In this document: positions 48,614 through 57,368 of the stretch, piece by piece
Position numbering within the stretch: the first letter of the stretch is position 1
Layout: each line of letters starts with the position of its first letter
NCBI RefSeq assembly: GCF_000193495.2
Contig: NZ_AP023410.1
Span: 868,001 to 932,000 of the forward strand
Direction: 5' to 3'
DNA length: 64,000 bases
Source: Acetobacter aceti NBRC 14818
GTDB taxonomy: Bacteria > Pseudomonadota > Alphaproteobacteria > Acetobacterales > Acetobacteraceae
The notes under the pieces: generated by a model
Seen by the model: the letters and a program-made list of their open reading frames with translations, nothing else
Databases searched by the model: none
Told to the model about the DNA's origin: nothing
Position numbers and translations under genes: made by a program

Positions 48614-48747
48614 AGTGCCGCATATAGCGGCACTATTACGCATACGGATGTGTTGGATTTTCTAGGCTTTGCCCCAGACTCATCAAAGGGACATAGTCCC
48701 TTTGACCCTTATTTGTTAAAAAAGTCAGATGAGGGGGGTTTGACCCC
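48614..48747. repeat. Cluster of palindromes after ureG
   Basis: Three inverted repeats follow one another: AGTGCCGC-ATATA-GCGGCACT (48614-48634), TCAAAGGGAC-ATA-GTCCCTTTGA (48683-48705, a perfect 10-bp stem), and AGGGG-N7-CCCCT (48731-48747). The middle one, next to GCTTTGCCCCAGACTCA, resembles dispersed REP-like elements that I recall from Acetobacteraceae genomes. The first hairpin may end urease transcription, although no T-run follows. Confidence 0.6.
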
Positions 48748-48865
48748 TTGCGGTTACGAGATGATGTCCTGTGCTGCCTTATGTTCGCAAAATACCTTGT
48801 GCGCCTTAGAAGAGAGACACTCAGAAACTTTTTAGCATGAATCAGGGTTCGTTTAAAAAGCTTCT

Positions 48866-49306
48866 TTAAGGGGCCACTCGCATCTGATCGTCTTTCAAAC
48901 GAGTCTGCGTTGACAGAGGCATTGTCATTGTCGGACAGACCTTCTGTACTTCCTGCCGTTTGATCGCAGCCTGTTTTTTTGTCTGTTTCTCGATGGCTGC
49001 ATCGGAAACTTCATCGCCGAGAGGTTTCCCCTCTGGTGATAAAGTTACGCCATTCATAATTCCAATTCCCTGAATGGGATCGAATTTTACAAAAAAACCA
49101 TCATCCGCAGTATCTTTACCACTCGACACAGCATCTGACTGTTTCTGCCGCAGCAAGGTAATCTGATCGGAAACACGCACATCTTCTGCGAAGAGGTGAC
49201 GGCAATCCATTGCCTCATAGGCCGGAGCTGCTACCGCAAAATCTCTCCCGACACAGGAAAGAATTATAAAAGTCCCAAGCTGGACTGTTCGTTTCAAGGT
49301 CATCAT
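48866..49306 (-). CDS. Hypothetical secreted protein
   Basis: A 146-residue protein with an N-terminal signal peptide (LGTFIILSCVGRDFAVAA) and no recognised domain. The mature part has two cysteines (MDCRHLF and VQKVCPTM) and a Lys/Gln-rich helical stretch (AIEKQTKKQAAIKRQEVQ). It lies just downstream of the porin gene on the same strand with a 67-bp gap, so it may be co-transcribed with it. Function unknown. Confidence 0.65.
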   Translation of the reverse strand: MMTLKRTVQLGTFIILSCVGRDFAVAAPAYEAMDCRHLFAEDVRVSDQITLLRQKQSDAVSSGKDTADDGFFVKFDPIQGIGIMNGVTLSPEGKPLGDEVSDAAIEKQTKKQAAIKRQEVQKVCPTMTMPLSTQTRLKDDQMRVAP

Positions 49307-49373
49307 ACCACTCTCCCCCAGTTTCTGCGTTCGTCAGCACGTCTGCTCAATCATGCCATCCTCTCATTCGACC

Positions 49374-50576
49374 TCAGTACTGGAACTGCATGCCCAGAAG
49401 AAAAGCATTTGAGGTGCGGGTATTGGCAGGATGGTAACGCACATAATCGAACGTGAAACGAAGGTTATGACCATCCATCACGTAGTTGGCTCCAGCATCA
49501 AACTGGGTGGTTTTCGGATGCCCCGGACCATAAAGATCTCTTTTGAAACGGAACTGTTGGTAACGGACCAATGGCTGAAGACGACCCCACCCCAGTTTGT
49601 AGGGAATCAGATACGCCGTGCTGGCAAGAAAAGCAGTGCCATTATTGACGCCGCCGACATTTCCATATTCCGGCGCCCGCTGACCATATCCCGCAGCGAT
49701 ATCCTTCACGCCATCAGTATAATACTGGTAATACGCGCCTTCCAGAGTATAGACACCTGACTCAGCGTTCTTTCCGATCTTCTTTTCAAAAAGACCGTCA
49801 ATATTCCAGGCTTTGTAATCACCCTTCTGCTCAGCGCTACCGACACCATCGACTTCATACTGTCCGGCCAGACCGATTGCGAGAATATCAGCCTTACCGT
49901 AGTAGGTGCTGGCGGTGTAATAGGCCGGAGATGGCTCTGGATCGAGAAAATTGTATTCCATACGACCAGCAAACATAGGATGTTCACCGTAGTTCGATCC
50001 ACCATGTACCCAGTTATGCCCTCGATAAATACCAAGAGTATAACGGAACCGGTCTTTCAGGGTTTTCCCCCAGACCGTAACACCGTCATCACGGCCCGAC
50101 CAGGCCCCTGGATACTGGGAAACAATCGGGTAGGCATATGTGCTCAGGAAGTAAGGACCATCAAGGTTGGAACGGTCACTTCCCGGCAGCATACGACCAA
50201 ACCAGACATTGAATTCTTTCCACGGCTCCACCTGAAGGATACCATCGAGCACGTTCCAGTTGCCATCTCTCAGCCGTTCAAGATTGAGGGTCGTCTTGAC
50301 GTATTTATGGAACTGCGCACCCATGTAAATACGCAGATCGCTTGCGCTCGCGGCACTGGAATTACTTGGTGTCGCTCCGGGGTCCTGGGTAAGATACTGC
50401 GCTCTCACACCAACACCGAATGTAAAGTACTGGTTTTTTCCGAAATTGACTGTCATGGCAGCCTGTGACTGTTCAGGCGCCATCACTCCCAACGCTGCAA
50501 AAGCTGACAAAATGCTTCCACAACGTAGCAATTTCTTTTTTCGGTCCGAAGAAAACCGTGACACTCGCGCAATCAT
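49374..50576 (-). CDS. Outer-membrane porin-like protein
   Basis: A 400-residue protein with a signal peptide (Lys-rich RKKKLL, then a hydrophobic stretch to SQAA) and a mature sequence of amphipathic beta strands rich in Tyr and Gly. It ends in aromatic NAFLLGMQFQY, as outer-membrane barrels do for BAM recognition. Segments such as VWFGRMLPGSDRSNLDGP and MEYNFLDPEPSPAYYT fit phosphate-selective or alphaproteobacterial porins of about 16 strands. The ATG at 50576 is preceded by GAGGGGG. Solute unknown. Confidence 0.8.
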   Translation of the reverse strand: MIARVSRFSSDRKKKLLRCGSILSAFAALGVMAPEQSQAAMTVNFGKNQYFTFGVGVRAQYLTQDPGATPSNSSAASASDLRIYMGAQFHKYVKTTLNLERLRDGNWNVLDGILQVEPWKEFNVWFGRMLPGSDRSNLDGPYFLSTYAYPIVSQYPGAWSGRDDGVTVWGKTLKDRFRYTLGIYRGHNWVHGGSNYGEHPMFAGRMEYNFLDPEPSPAYYTASTYYGKADILAIGLAGQYEVDGVGSAEQKGDYKAWNIDGLFEKKIGKNAESGVYTLEGAYYQYYTDGVKDIAAGYGQRAPEYGNVGGVNNGTAFLASTAYLIPYKLGWGRLQPLVRYQQFRFKRDLYGPGHPKTTQFDAGANYVMDGHNLRFTFDYVRYHPANTRTSNAFLLGMQFQY

Positions 50577-50914
50577 GAACACCCCCTCTTATGGCCACAG
50601 CCATCACCCGGCGACCTGATTACGTTACGGCAACGTATCGTATGAGCGGAATGCGTAAAATTACCTATATGTAAGACCACCGCAAACCGGAGAAACAGTC
50701 GGGAAACACTTCACAGACAATCACGGCAGAACAACACCCTGATTATAAAAAGATATTTTTATAATCAGGGTGTTCAAAAGGATTTTTTATAGACAAAATA
50801 CCGATTGAAAGTTTCGAAGGATTTTTGAGAACCATAATCTCAACAAGAACAATCAACTACGAAAATTCGAAATATCGTTCTTCCTGAAACAGTTTTCAAA
50901 TTCAGAATCAATCC
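50577..50914. other. Porin upstream region
   Basis: About 340 bp without a gene between the stop of the LysR gene and the porin start, both on the minus strand. It should contain the porin promoter. It includes the small inverted repeat ACGTT-ACGGC-AACGT near 50620-50640 and a long perfect palindrome listed separately. The right part (50775-50914) is AT-rich. Confidence 0.5.
50733..50774 (-). terminator. Perfect 19-bp palindrome, probable terminator of the LysR gene
   Basis: AACACCCTGATTATAAAAA is repeated inverted after a 4-base loop with no mismatch. The inner end of the stem is all A and T. It lies 140 bp beyond the stop of the LysR gene and about 160 bp before the porin start, so it could insulate the porin gene. 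It lacks a separate T-run after the stem, so an operator or a transposon scar is an alternative. Confidence 0.5.
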
Positions 50915-51814
50915 TTACCCATCAGAAACAATAAAGACACTTTTCTCCTGGGATATTCTCTCCCTCAACCAGAGAGCTGCTGGACCGTGCACCTTTTTCT
51001 TATGCCATACGATCGACAAGGGAACCTCGTGATGACCGGCATCAAACAACAGTTCAGGCACCACAATGTGCGAAGCCACCGGCGAAGACGCCAGAACATG
51101 ATCTGAAATGAAAGCCCATCCTACCCCGTGTTTGACCATTTCCAGAATGAGCCAGTTACTTTCAACCCACCAGACTTCAGCTGCTATACGCAGGCTTTCC
51201 CTTTTCTGCTTCTTGCCTCGGGACGCCACCAAAATCTGGCGATAACGTTTCAGTTCTTCCCAAGCCACAGGCTGCATTGCCAGTGGATGGTCTCGGCCAC
51301 AGACCAGCCGAAGCGGCACACGTCCTATCGTCCGAAAAGCAAGATCAACCGGAGGTGTCGTCTGCTGCCACATCACGCCGAGATCCGCCGTCCCGGCCAG
51401 CACCATGTGGCCAACATCTTCCATCAGCGGTAACAGCAGTTCCAGTTCGACATGCGGAAAACAGGCTGCAAAATCCTGAAAAATGGAACCAAGCGCATTT
51501 TCCGGATACAGTTCGTCAACAGCAACGACCAGGCGGTTTTCCACACCTTCTTCCAGAGAGCGAGCCACGCCGACCAGATGCTCCCGCCGATCCAGAACGA
51601 CGCGCGTTTCTTCCAGCAGTCTCTGACCTGCCGGTGTCAGAACGGGCACACGCCCTTCACGACTGAACAGTAACACTCCGAGGTCATCTTCCAGATTGCT
51701 GATATGCGTGCTGATCGCTGACTGCGCCTTGCCGGTCCTGCGTGCCGCCGCAGAAAAGGAACCGGCTAATGCGGCTTCCACGAAAGCCTCCAGTTGCTCA
51801 AAAGAGATACTCAT
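50915..51814 (-). CDS. LysR family transcriptional regulator
   Basis: A 299-residue regulator. The winged HTH at the N-terminus shows EQLEAFVEAALAGSFSAAARR and AQSAISTHISNLEDDLGVLLF (parts of the standard LysR fold), followed by a linker helix and a periplasmic-binding-like effector domain. It is divergent from a PACE family exporter with a 66-bp gap; LysR/PACE pairs are known from AceR-AceI of Acinetobacter, where the regulator activates the exporter gene. That is the likely role here; the effector is unknown. Confidence 0.88.
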   Translation of the reverse strand: MSISFEQLEAFVEAALAGSFSAAARRTGKAQSAISTHISNLEDDLGVLLFSREGRVPVLTPAGQRLLEETRVVLDRREHLVGVARSLEEGVENRLVVAVDELYPENALGSIFQDFAACFPHVELELLLPLMEDVGHMVLAGTADLGVMWQQTTPPVDLAFRTIGRVPLRLVCGRDHPLAMQPVAWEELKRYRQILVASRGKKQKRESLRIAAEVWWVESNWLILEMVKHGVGWAFISDHVLASSPVASHIVVPELLFDAGHHEVPLSIVWHKKKVHGPAALWLRERISQEKSVFIVSDG

Positions 51815-51880
51815 TGACCTATCTTTAAAACAGATTGATTCTAACTTTTTCCATCTAAAAATCCGTGTAGATTGCCGCGC

Positions 51881-52363
51881 ATGTCAACCGAATCCACTCA
51901 ATCTTCCCCAGCCATGCGTTCCGGTGCCGATCGCCTCCGTCATATGGTGCTCTTCGAATGTCTTGCGCTGGCTATTGTTATACCGTGCGGCAGCATGCTG
52001 TTTGGCGTGCAGGGTTCAGACATGAGCGCCATCGGCGTCGGCTGCGCTATTACTGCGTCGCTATGGAATTATGGATACAATCTATTTTTCGACCGCATTA
52101 TGCGCCACCTGACAGGCTCGACCCGAAAGAGCATCCCCGTGCGACTGCTGCACACGCTCCTGTTTGAAATAGGATTACAGCTCGTACTGTTGCCCGCAAT
52201 TGCGCTCTATCTCGGTATCTCGCTCATGCAGGCCTTTTCACTCAACATGGCGATTGCGCTCTTTTATCTGGCCTATACGTTTCTGTTCAACATAGCCTAT
52301 GACTCGATCTTTCCGGCGGGAGGCGTTGCCGCGAAATCATCTCCGACCGTCACGGCCGAATAA
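51881..52363 (+). CDS. PACE family efflux protein (AceI-like)
   Basis: A 160-residue inner-membrane protein with four helices in two tandem bacterial transmembrane pair domains. Signatures are DRLRHMVLFECLALAIVIP (helix 1, with the conserved Glu) and LWNYGYNLFFDR between the repeats; the second repeat has RLLHTLLFEIGLQL and AYTFLFNIAYDSIFP. PACE proteins export chlorhexidine, acriflavine and short diamines such as cadaverine and putrescine. A diamine link to the ureohydrolase, which could make putrescine, is possible but only inference. Confidence 0.88.
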   Translation: MSTESTQSSPAMRSGADRLRHMVLFECLALAIVIPCGSMLFGVQGSDMSAIGVGCAITASLWNYGYNLFFDRIMRHLTGSTRKSIPVRLLHTLLFEIGLQLVLLPAIALYLGISLMQAFSLNMAIALFYLAYTFLFNIAYDSIFPAGGVAAKSSPTVTAE

Positions 52364-52380
52364 AAGGGCTGCCTGAAATT

Positions 52381-52413
52381 ATCAGGACAGGCTCGAATGA
52401 GGCCCGTCCTGAT
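52381..52413. terminator. Bidirectional terminator after the PACE gene
   Basis: ATCAGGAC and GTCCTGAT pair around a loop that has further GGC/GCC pairing. It separates two convergent genes and is followed by TGTGTTT. Confidence 0.7.
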
Positions 52414-52419
52414 TGTGTT

Positions 52420-53016
52420 TCACATATGACTGGACGTTTTCTTCGTCTCATCTTCCGCGCTGCCTGTGTCCACAGCCGGAACCAGATCAGAATGATGGAG
52501 AAACCGCGACACAGTCGGCGCTGATCCCCGGACATCAGGGGCAGCACTACCCTGCATGCATCCCGCCTGGCTCCCCGTGTCGGAAACATGCACGACCGGA
52601 GCAGCCTGTCCGTTCTGACTCATCGTGACTGTCTTGGAACAGGCCGCGCCATTCCCGCTCCAGCTCACGCTGGTAATGGACTGGTAAGAAGACCCACCCA
52701 TCATGCCGGCTGCTGGCGCTGCTATAGCTGGCGTATGCTGGGCGACCTCAATCATCCGCTGCTCAGCCTTCTGCATCATCGCCATCTGCTGCGCCATCAT
52801 GCGGTCCATATTCTCAAAGAGAGACTGCATGGGCACGACATTGACAGGCTGAGCAGCAGGCGCACGGATCAGCACACCGATCTGATGACCCTGAGTATCG
52901 ACTACGCGGATCAGTTCCTGCGCCATTGCCTGTGGCGAAAGCGATACTGTCGCCACACCGGCAACCAGAGTAACCGCTGAAAGTTTGCCCAGAAAAGACT
53001 GTCTGAAGAAACGCAT
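52420..53016 (-). CDS. Hypothetical secreted Met/Gln-rich protein
   Basis: A 198-residue protein with a signal peptide ending in AMAQ. The middle contains a Met-rich helix (ENMDRMMAQQMAMMQKAEQRM). After this come AGMMGGSSYQSITSVSWSGNG and two cysteines (AACSKTV, AGCMQG). ATG 53016 is chosen because GGAGGG lies eight bases upstream; the frame is open farther but without secretory character. I recognise no domain. Met-rich periplasmic helices sometimes bind copper or act as coiled-coil chaperones; that is only a suggestion. Confidence 0.6.
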   Translation of the reverse strand: MRFFRQSFLGKLSAVTLVAGVATVSLSPQAMAQELIRVVDTQGHQIGVLIRAPAAQPVNVVPMQSLFENMDRMMAQQMAMMQKAEQRMIEVAQHTPAIAAPAAGMMGGSSYQSITSVSWSGNGAACSKTVTMSQNGQAAPVVHVSDTGSQAGCMQGSAAPDVRGSAPTVSRFLHHSDLVPAVDTGSAEDETKKTSSHM

Positions 53017-53143
53017 CACCAAACCCTCCATCAGGAAAATCTGTCTCTCGTTTCGTGGCCCGAAAACAGTTACCAATCTGTTTACGCGGCCATCAGAAAT
53101 CAAGGGTTTTTGCTTCCAAAAACTGAAACCCTGATCCGCAACC

Positions 53144-53839
53144 TCAGATCGCCACCAGCCCCCGGATCTCCTCAGCTTCCAGTGTCTCGACAGCCCCGTT
53201 GGCAACAACCTTGCCACGGTCAAGAACAACCACATCCTGCGCCAACTCATAGGCGAAATCGAAATACTGCTCGACCAGCAGAATCGCCATATCGCCACGA
53301 TCCCGCAGCATGCCGATCACCGAACCAATATCCTTGATGATGCTCGGCTGAATACCTTCGGTCGGCTCATCCAGCACCAGCAGACGCGGACGAATCACGA
53401 GCGCACGACCGATCGCAAGCTGCTGCTGCTGCCCACCTGAAAGATCGCCGCCACGACGGTCCCGCATCTTCGCCAGAATGGGAAAGAGATCATAGATCTC
53501 GTCCGACACTTTCCGCTGACCACGCGGCAGAAGACCAAAGCCGGTCTCCAGATTTTCCTTCACTGTCAGCAGCGGAAAGATGTCACGTCCCTGCGGCACC
53601 GTAGCGATGCCGCGTCGCGCCCGCTCATAGGCAGGCAGGCGCGTGATATCCTCCCCTTCCCACATGATCTTGCCGGACGAGACGGCGTGCATCCCCGTGA
53701 CCGCGCGCAGAACGCTGGTCTTGCCGACACCATTGCGGCCCAGCAGGCACGTCACGGCACCAGCGCGCGCAGAGAGGGACACGCCGCGCAGGGCAATCGC
53801 CGCGCCGTAATAAAGTTGAATGTCCTGAACGTCGAGCAT
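53144..53839 (-). CDS. urtE: Urea ABC transporter ATP-binding subunit UrtE
   Basis: A 231-residue ABC ATPase of the LivF type: Walker A LLGRNGVGKTSVLRAV, signature LSGGQQQQLAIGRAL, Walker B LLVLDEPTEGIQPS. The phrase DEPTEGIQPSI with Gln is typical of UrtE compared with LivF. It is the last gene of urtABCDE, 12 bp after urtD. Confidence 0.92.
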   Translation of the reverse strand: MLDVQDIQLYYGAAIALRGVSLSARAGAVTCLLGRNGVGKTSVLRAVTGMHAVSSGKIMWEGEDITRLPAYERARRGIATVPQGRDIFPLLTVKENLETGFGLLPRGQRKVSDEIYDLFPILAKMRDRRGGDLSGGQQQQLAIGRALVIRPRLLVLDEPTEGIQPSIIKDIGSVIGMLRDRGDMAILLVEQYFDFAYELAQDVVVLDRGKVVANGAVETLEAEEIRGLVAI

Positions 53840-53851
53840 CTGTCTGTTTCC

Positions 53852-54592
53852 TCAGCGTCCGAGATACACTTCGATCACACGCGGATCGTTGCTCACCTGA
53901 TCCAGCCCGCCCTCCGCGAGAACCGAACCTTCGTGCAGCACGGTGACTTTCACATCCAGCGCCCGCACGAACTCCATGTCATGCTCCACAACAACTACAC
54001 TGCGTGTCTGGTTGATCTCACGGAGAAGATCAGCCGTCTCCATGGTCTCCGCGTCCGTCATACCCGCCACAGGTTCATCGACCAGCAGCAGGTCCGGCTC
54101 CTGACCGAGCAGCATTCCGATTTCCAGCCATTGTTTCTGACCATGACTCAATCCACCAGCCTGCCGGGATGCCTCACGGCCCAGACGGATTGTGCACAGC
54201 AGGCCATCGATCCGGACTTTTTCTTCCGCCGTTTCTTTTGCGAAAAGCAAAGCGAAAGGAGAACGCAATCCTTTCAGCGACAGCAGAAGATTATCGCGAA
54301 CGGTCAGTTCCTCGAACACCGTAGGTTTCTGGAACTTGCGACCAATCCCCATGCGGGCGATGGCCGGTTCATCCAGCTTCGTCAGATCATGCTCGCGGAA
54401 TTTGACCACGCCTGTATCAGGGCGCGTCTTGCCGGTGATGATGTCCATCATCGTGGTCTTGCCAGCACCGTTCGGTCCGATAATGGCCCGCATTTCACCG
54501 GGAGCCAGCGACAGCGAGAGGTCATTGATCGCCCGGAAACCGTCGAACGTGACGGAGACATGGCTCAACTCAAGCAGGGTTCCAGCGCTCAT
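53852..54592 (-). CDS. urtD: Urea ABC transporter ATP-binding subunit UrtD
   Basis: A 246-residue LivG-type ATPase with IIGPNGAGKTTMMDIITG, the variant signature LSHGQKQWLEIGM characteristic of UrtD, and Walker B LLLVDEPVAGMTDAE. It overlaps urtC by 4 bp. Confidence 0.93.
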   Translation of the reverse strand: MSAGTLLELSHVSVTFDGFRAINDLSLSLAPGEMRAIIGPNGAGKTTMMDIITGKTRPDTGVVKFREHDLTKLDEPAIARMGIGRKFQKPTVFEELTVRDNLLLSLKGLRSPFALLFAKETAEEKVRIDGLLCTIRLGREASRQAGGLSHGQKQWLEIGMLLGQEPDLLLVDEPVAGMTDAETMETADLLREINQTRSVVVVEHDMEFVRALDVKVTVLHEGSVLAEGGLDQVSNDPRVIEVYLGR

Positions 54593-55713
54593 GCCTCGCC
54601 TCCTTCCGGATTGGTCACTTCAGGCGTTACTTCGGAAGGCCGTTTTTCTGGCAGGTGACGCATCAGTCCCATCAGTCCCTGCGGGAGAAACAGCGTTGTC
54701 GCCATGAACAATGCGCCAAGACCATAGAGCCACATTTCCGGCAGCCAGGCGGTGAACAGTGTCTTGCCAAGATTGACGAGGATCGCGCCTATGACAGCGC
54801 CGGACAGCGTGCCACGTCCACCAACCGCCACCCAGATCACCGCTTCGATGGAGTTGGCGGGCGCAAACTCGCCGGGATTGATGATGCCGACCTGAATGAC
54901 ATAGAGCGCGCCACCGATCGCCGCGATTACAGCGGAGAACACCCAGACCAGCAGCTTGACCTGCTCGGGACGATAGCCAAGGAACCGCGTGCGACTTTCC
55001 GCATCACGCACGGCAATCAGCAGACTTCCGAACCGGCCTCCAACCACATACCGCGCCGCCAGCAACGCCCCTGCAAGAATGAGGCCGCTGATAAACAGCA
55101 TCCCGGCGCGGGTGTAAGGGCTGTGCAGGTCAAAACCGAGAATGTCCTTGAAATCGGTCAGACCGTTGTTGCCGCCAAACCCGAAGCCATTCTGGAAGAA
55201 AGCCAGCATCAGTGCGTAGGTCAGCGCCTGCGTGATGATCGACAGATACACGCCCGAGACGCGGGAGCGGAACGCCAGCCAGCCGAACAGTCCCGCCAAA
55301 CCGGCAGGCACGACCAGCATCAGCAGCAGCGCCACAGGAAAATGGTCAGAACCCCACCAGTACCAGGGAAGGCTTTTCCATGACAGGAAGACCATGAAAT
55401 CCGGCAGATCGGCATTGCCGTAAACACCGCGCGCACCGATTTCCCGCACGAGATACATGCCCATCGCATAACCGCCGAGCGCGAAGAAGGCTGCATGCCC
55501 AAGCGTGAGGATTCCGGCAAAACCCCAGACCAGATCAACAGCGAGCGCCAGCATGGCATAGGCCAGATACTTGCCGGCGAGCGTCATGATGAACGGTGAC
55601 ACCTGCACCGGGCTGGACGCGGGCAGCAGACTGCCCACTGCCAGCACGCCCGTCAGCAGGACAACGATGACCGCCGTGACGGACGCGCCACGAAATGAGA
55701 GGGATGCGTTCAC
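54589..55713 (-). CDS. urtC: Urea ABC transporter permease UrtC
   Basis: A 374-residue LivM-type permease with about ten helices. Features include YLAYAMLALAVDLVWGFAGILTLGHAAFFALGG (core VWGFAGILTLGHAAFFALGG), MVFLSWKSLPWYWWG, NGLTDFKDILGF and AVIWVAVGGRGTLSGAVIGA. The extra loop after helix 3 with MYLVREIG is typical of UrtC. It overlaps urtB and urtD by 4 bp each. Confidence 0.93.
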   Translation of the reverse strand: MNASLSFRGASVTAVIVVLLTGVLAVGSLLPASSPVQVSPFIMTLAGKYLAYAMLALAVDLVWGFAGILTLGHAAFFALGGYAMGMYLVREIGARGVYGNADLPDFMVFLSWKSLPWYWWGSDHFPVALLLMLVVPAGLAGLFGWLAFRSRVSGVYLSIITQALTYALMLAFFQNGFGFGGNNGLTDFKDILGFDLHSPYTRAGMLFISGLILAGALLAARYVVGGRFGSLLIAVRDAESRTRFLGYRPEQVKLLVWVFSAVIAAIGGALYVIQVGIINPGEFAPANSIEAVIWVAVGGRGTLSGAVIGAILVNLGKTLFTAWLPEMWLYGLGALFMATTLFLPQGLMGLMRHLPEKRPSEVTPEVTNPEGGEA

Positions 55714-57368
55714 GATTCCACTCCCCGGCCCCGCAGCGGGAACATGCCGCGCGGATGACGCTGAATGTAGAGAATGACAAGAACGAGCAGCAGGATCTTG
55801 CCCGACACGGCCCCGACCAGCGGCTCAAGCGCCTTGCCGCCGACACCGAGCGTAGCCGCCGCAGCCAGCGTGCCCCACAGATTGCCCACACCGCCGAACA
55901 CGACGACGAGAAAGCTGTCGATAATATAGCTCTGCCCCAGATTGGGGCTGACATTGTCGATCTGACTGACCGCGACCCCCGCCAGTCCGGCGATACCGGA
56001 GCCAAGGCCGAAGGTCAGCGCATCGACCCGCGCCGTGCGGATGCCCATCAGCGCCGCCATGCGCCGGTTCTGGGTCACGGCCCGCATTTCCAGACCAAGA
56101 GGCGTGCGACGCAGCACCAGCATCAGTCCCGCCATGACCACGCCTGCAAAGATCATGATGGCCAAACGATCAATCGTGACCTCGATGCCGCCGAGATGAA
56201 AGGAGCCGGACAGCCACGGTGGCGTGATGACCGCCACATTCGTCGGGCCAAACAGGGAGCGGATGACCTGCTGGAGAATGAGAGATAGCCCCCACGTCGC
56301 CAGAAGCGTTTCAAGCGGACGACCATACAGGAACCGGATCAGTCCGCGTTCAATGACGATCCCCAGTGCTCCACACACCAGAAAGGCAGCAGGAATAGCA
56401 AGGATCAGACTGAACGACCCCAGAGCAGGCGCAACGGAAAACACGGCTTTCTGGGTCAGCCACGTCGTGTAAGCACCGATCATCATCAGTTCGCCGTGGG
56501 CCATGTTGATCACGCCCATGACGCCGAAGGTGATGGCCAGCCCCATGGCGGCCAGCAGTAGCACGGAACCAAGACTCAGCCCGTAAAACGCATCCTGTCC
56601 GAAACCCCAGAGTTTCAGCTTGAAATCGATGGAAGAGACAGCCGCTTCAGCAGCCTTACGTGTCGTCGGGTCCAGAGTCTCCGAAGTGGATGCCTGAGCC
56701 AGCACGCCGCGTGCATCCAGTCCTCCAGCGGCCTTGAGTTTTGCCACAGCCTGCTGCTGAGCCTGCGCATCGGACGCCGGAGCACCGGGGCTGAGCAGCG
56801 CCGCCGCACGGGCGTTGAGCAACGTGTCTTTCAGGGCGGCGTCATCGGTTTTTGACAACGCCTTGTCGATGGCGGGCAGCATGGCCGGATCGTGGCGCTG
56901 ATAGAATACGTTTGCGGAAGCCTGCCGCTCCGCAGGCGTGCCGGAGACCAGTTCCAGCTCAGCCTCGGCTGCTACAACAGCAAGCCTGACACGGTTATTG
57001 ACCCGGACAGGGCGCAGGTTTTCCTCATCAGGCGTGACGGTCGCACCGGACCGGGCATCCTCCCACCCACTGTCAGTGCGGATGAACAGACCGTCGCCCT
57101 CGCGAGCGGCAAAAAGTTTCCTGTCGGCCAGAGCGCGCAGAACAGGGAGAGCCCGAGGCCCTCCCTGCTGCGCAATCTGATCGACTGATGAAGCGATGGT
57201 ATTGAACTGCGTTGTCGCAAGTCCGGCGAACGCATCTTCATCCGCCCGTGCATGCTGGGGCTGAATGAAAAGCAGACTCAGCAGGACGACGGCGAAGATA
57301 CCCCGCACACCGTTCCGCATTTTCCGGCCTGAAAGGGCTGCCGGACCCGACATCGCAACGTCAGCCAT
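55710..57368 (-). CDS. urtB: Urea ABC transporter permease UrtB
   Basis: A 552-residue protein. A signal-like first helix is followed by a soluble helical region of about 220 residues (with RALADRKLFAAREGDGLF), then a LivH-type permease with LAITFGVMGVINMAHGELMM and TQNRRMAALMGI. The long N-terminal extracytoplasmic domain is normal for UrtB and distinguishes it from branched-chain amino-acid permeases. It starts 8 bp inside the urtA stop end. Confidence 0.93.
   Translation of the reverse strand: MADVAMSGPAALSGRKMRNGVRGIFAVVLLSLLFIQPQHARADEDAFAGLATTQFNTIASSVDQIAQQGGPRALPVLRALADRKLFAAREGDGLFIRTDSGWEDARSGATVTPDEENLRPVRVNNRVRLAVVAAEAELELVSGTPAERQASANVFYQRHDPAMLPAIDKALSKTDDAALKDTLLNARAAALLSPGAPASDAQAQQQAVAKLKAAGGLDARGVLAQASTSETLDPTTRKAAEAAVSSIDFKLKLWGFGQDAFYGLSLGSVLLLAAMGLAITFGVMGVINMAHGELMMIGAYTTWLTQKAVFSVAPALGSFSLILAIPAAFLVCGALGIVIERGLIRFLYGRPLETLLATWGLSLILQQVIRSLFGPTNVAVITPPWLSGSFHLGGIEVTIDRLAIMIFAGVVMAGLMLVLRRTPLGLEMRAVTQNRRMAALMGIRTARVDALTFGLGSGIAGLAGVAVSQIDNVSPNLGQSYIIDSFLVVVFGGVGNLWGTLAAAATLGVGGKALEPLVGAVSGKILLLVLVILYIQRHPRGMFPLRGRGVES

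Noticed and set aside
48416-48835. A 139-codon frame running out of ureG into the palindrome region
   Set aside because: Mostly overlaps ureG in another frame, and its tail is translated repeat sequence.
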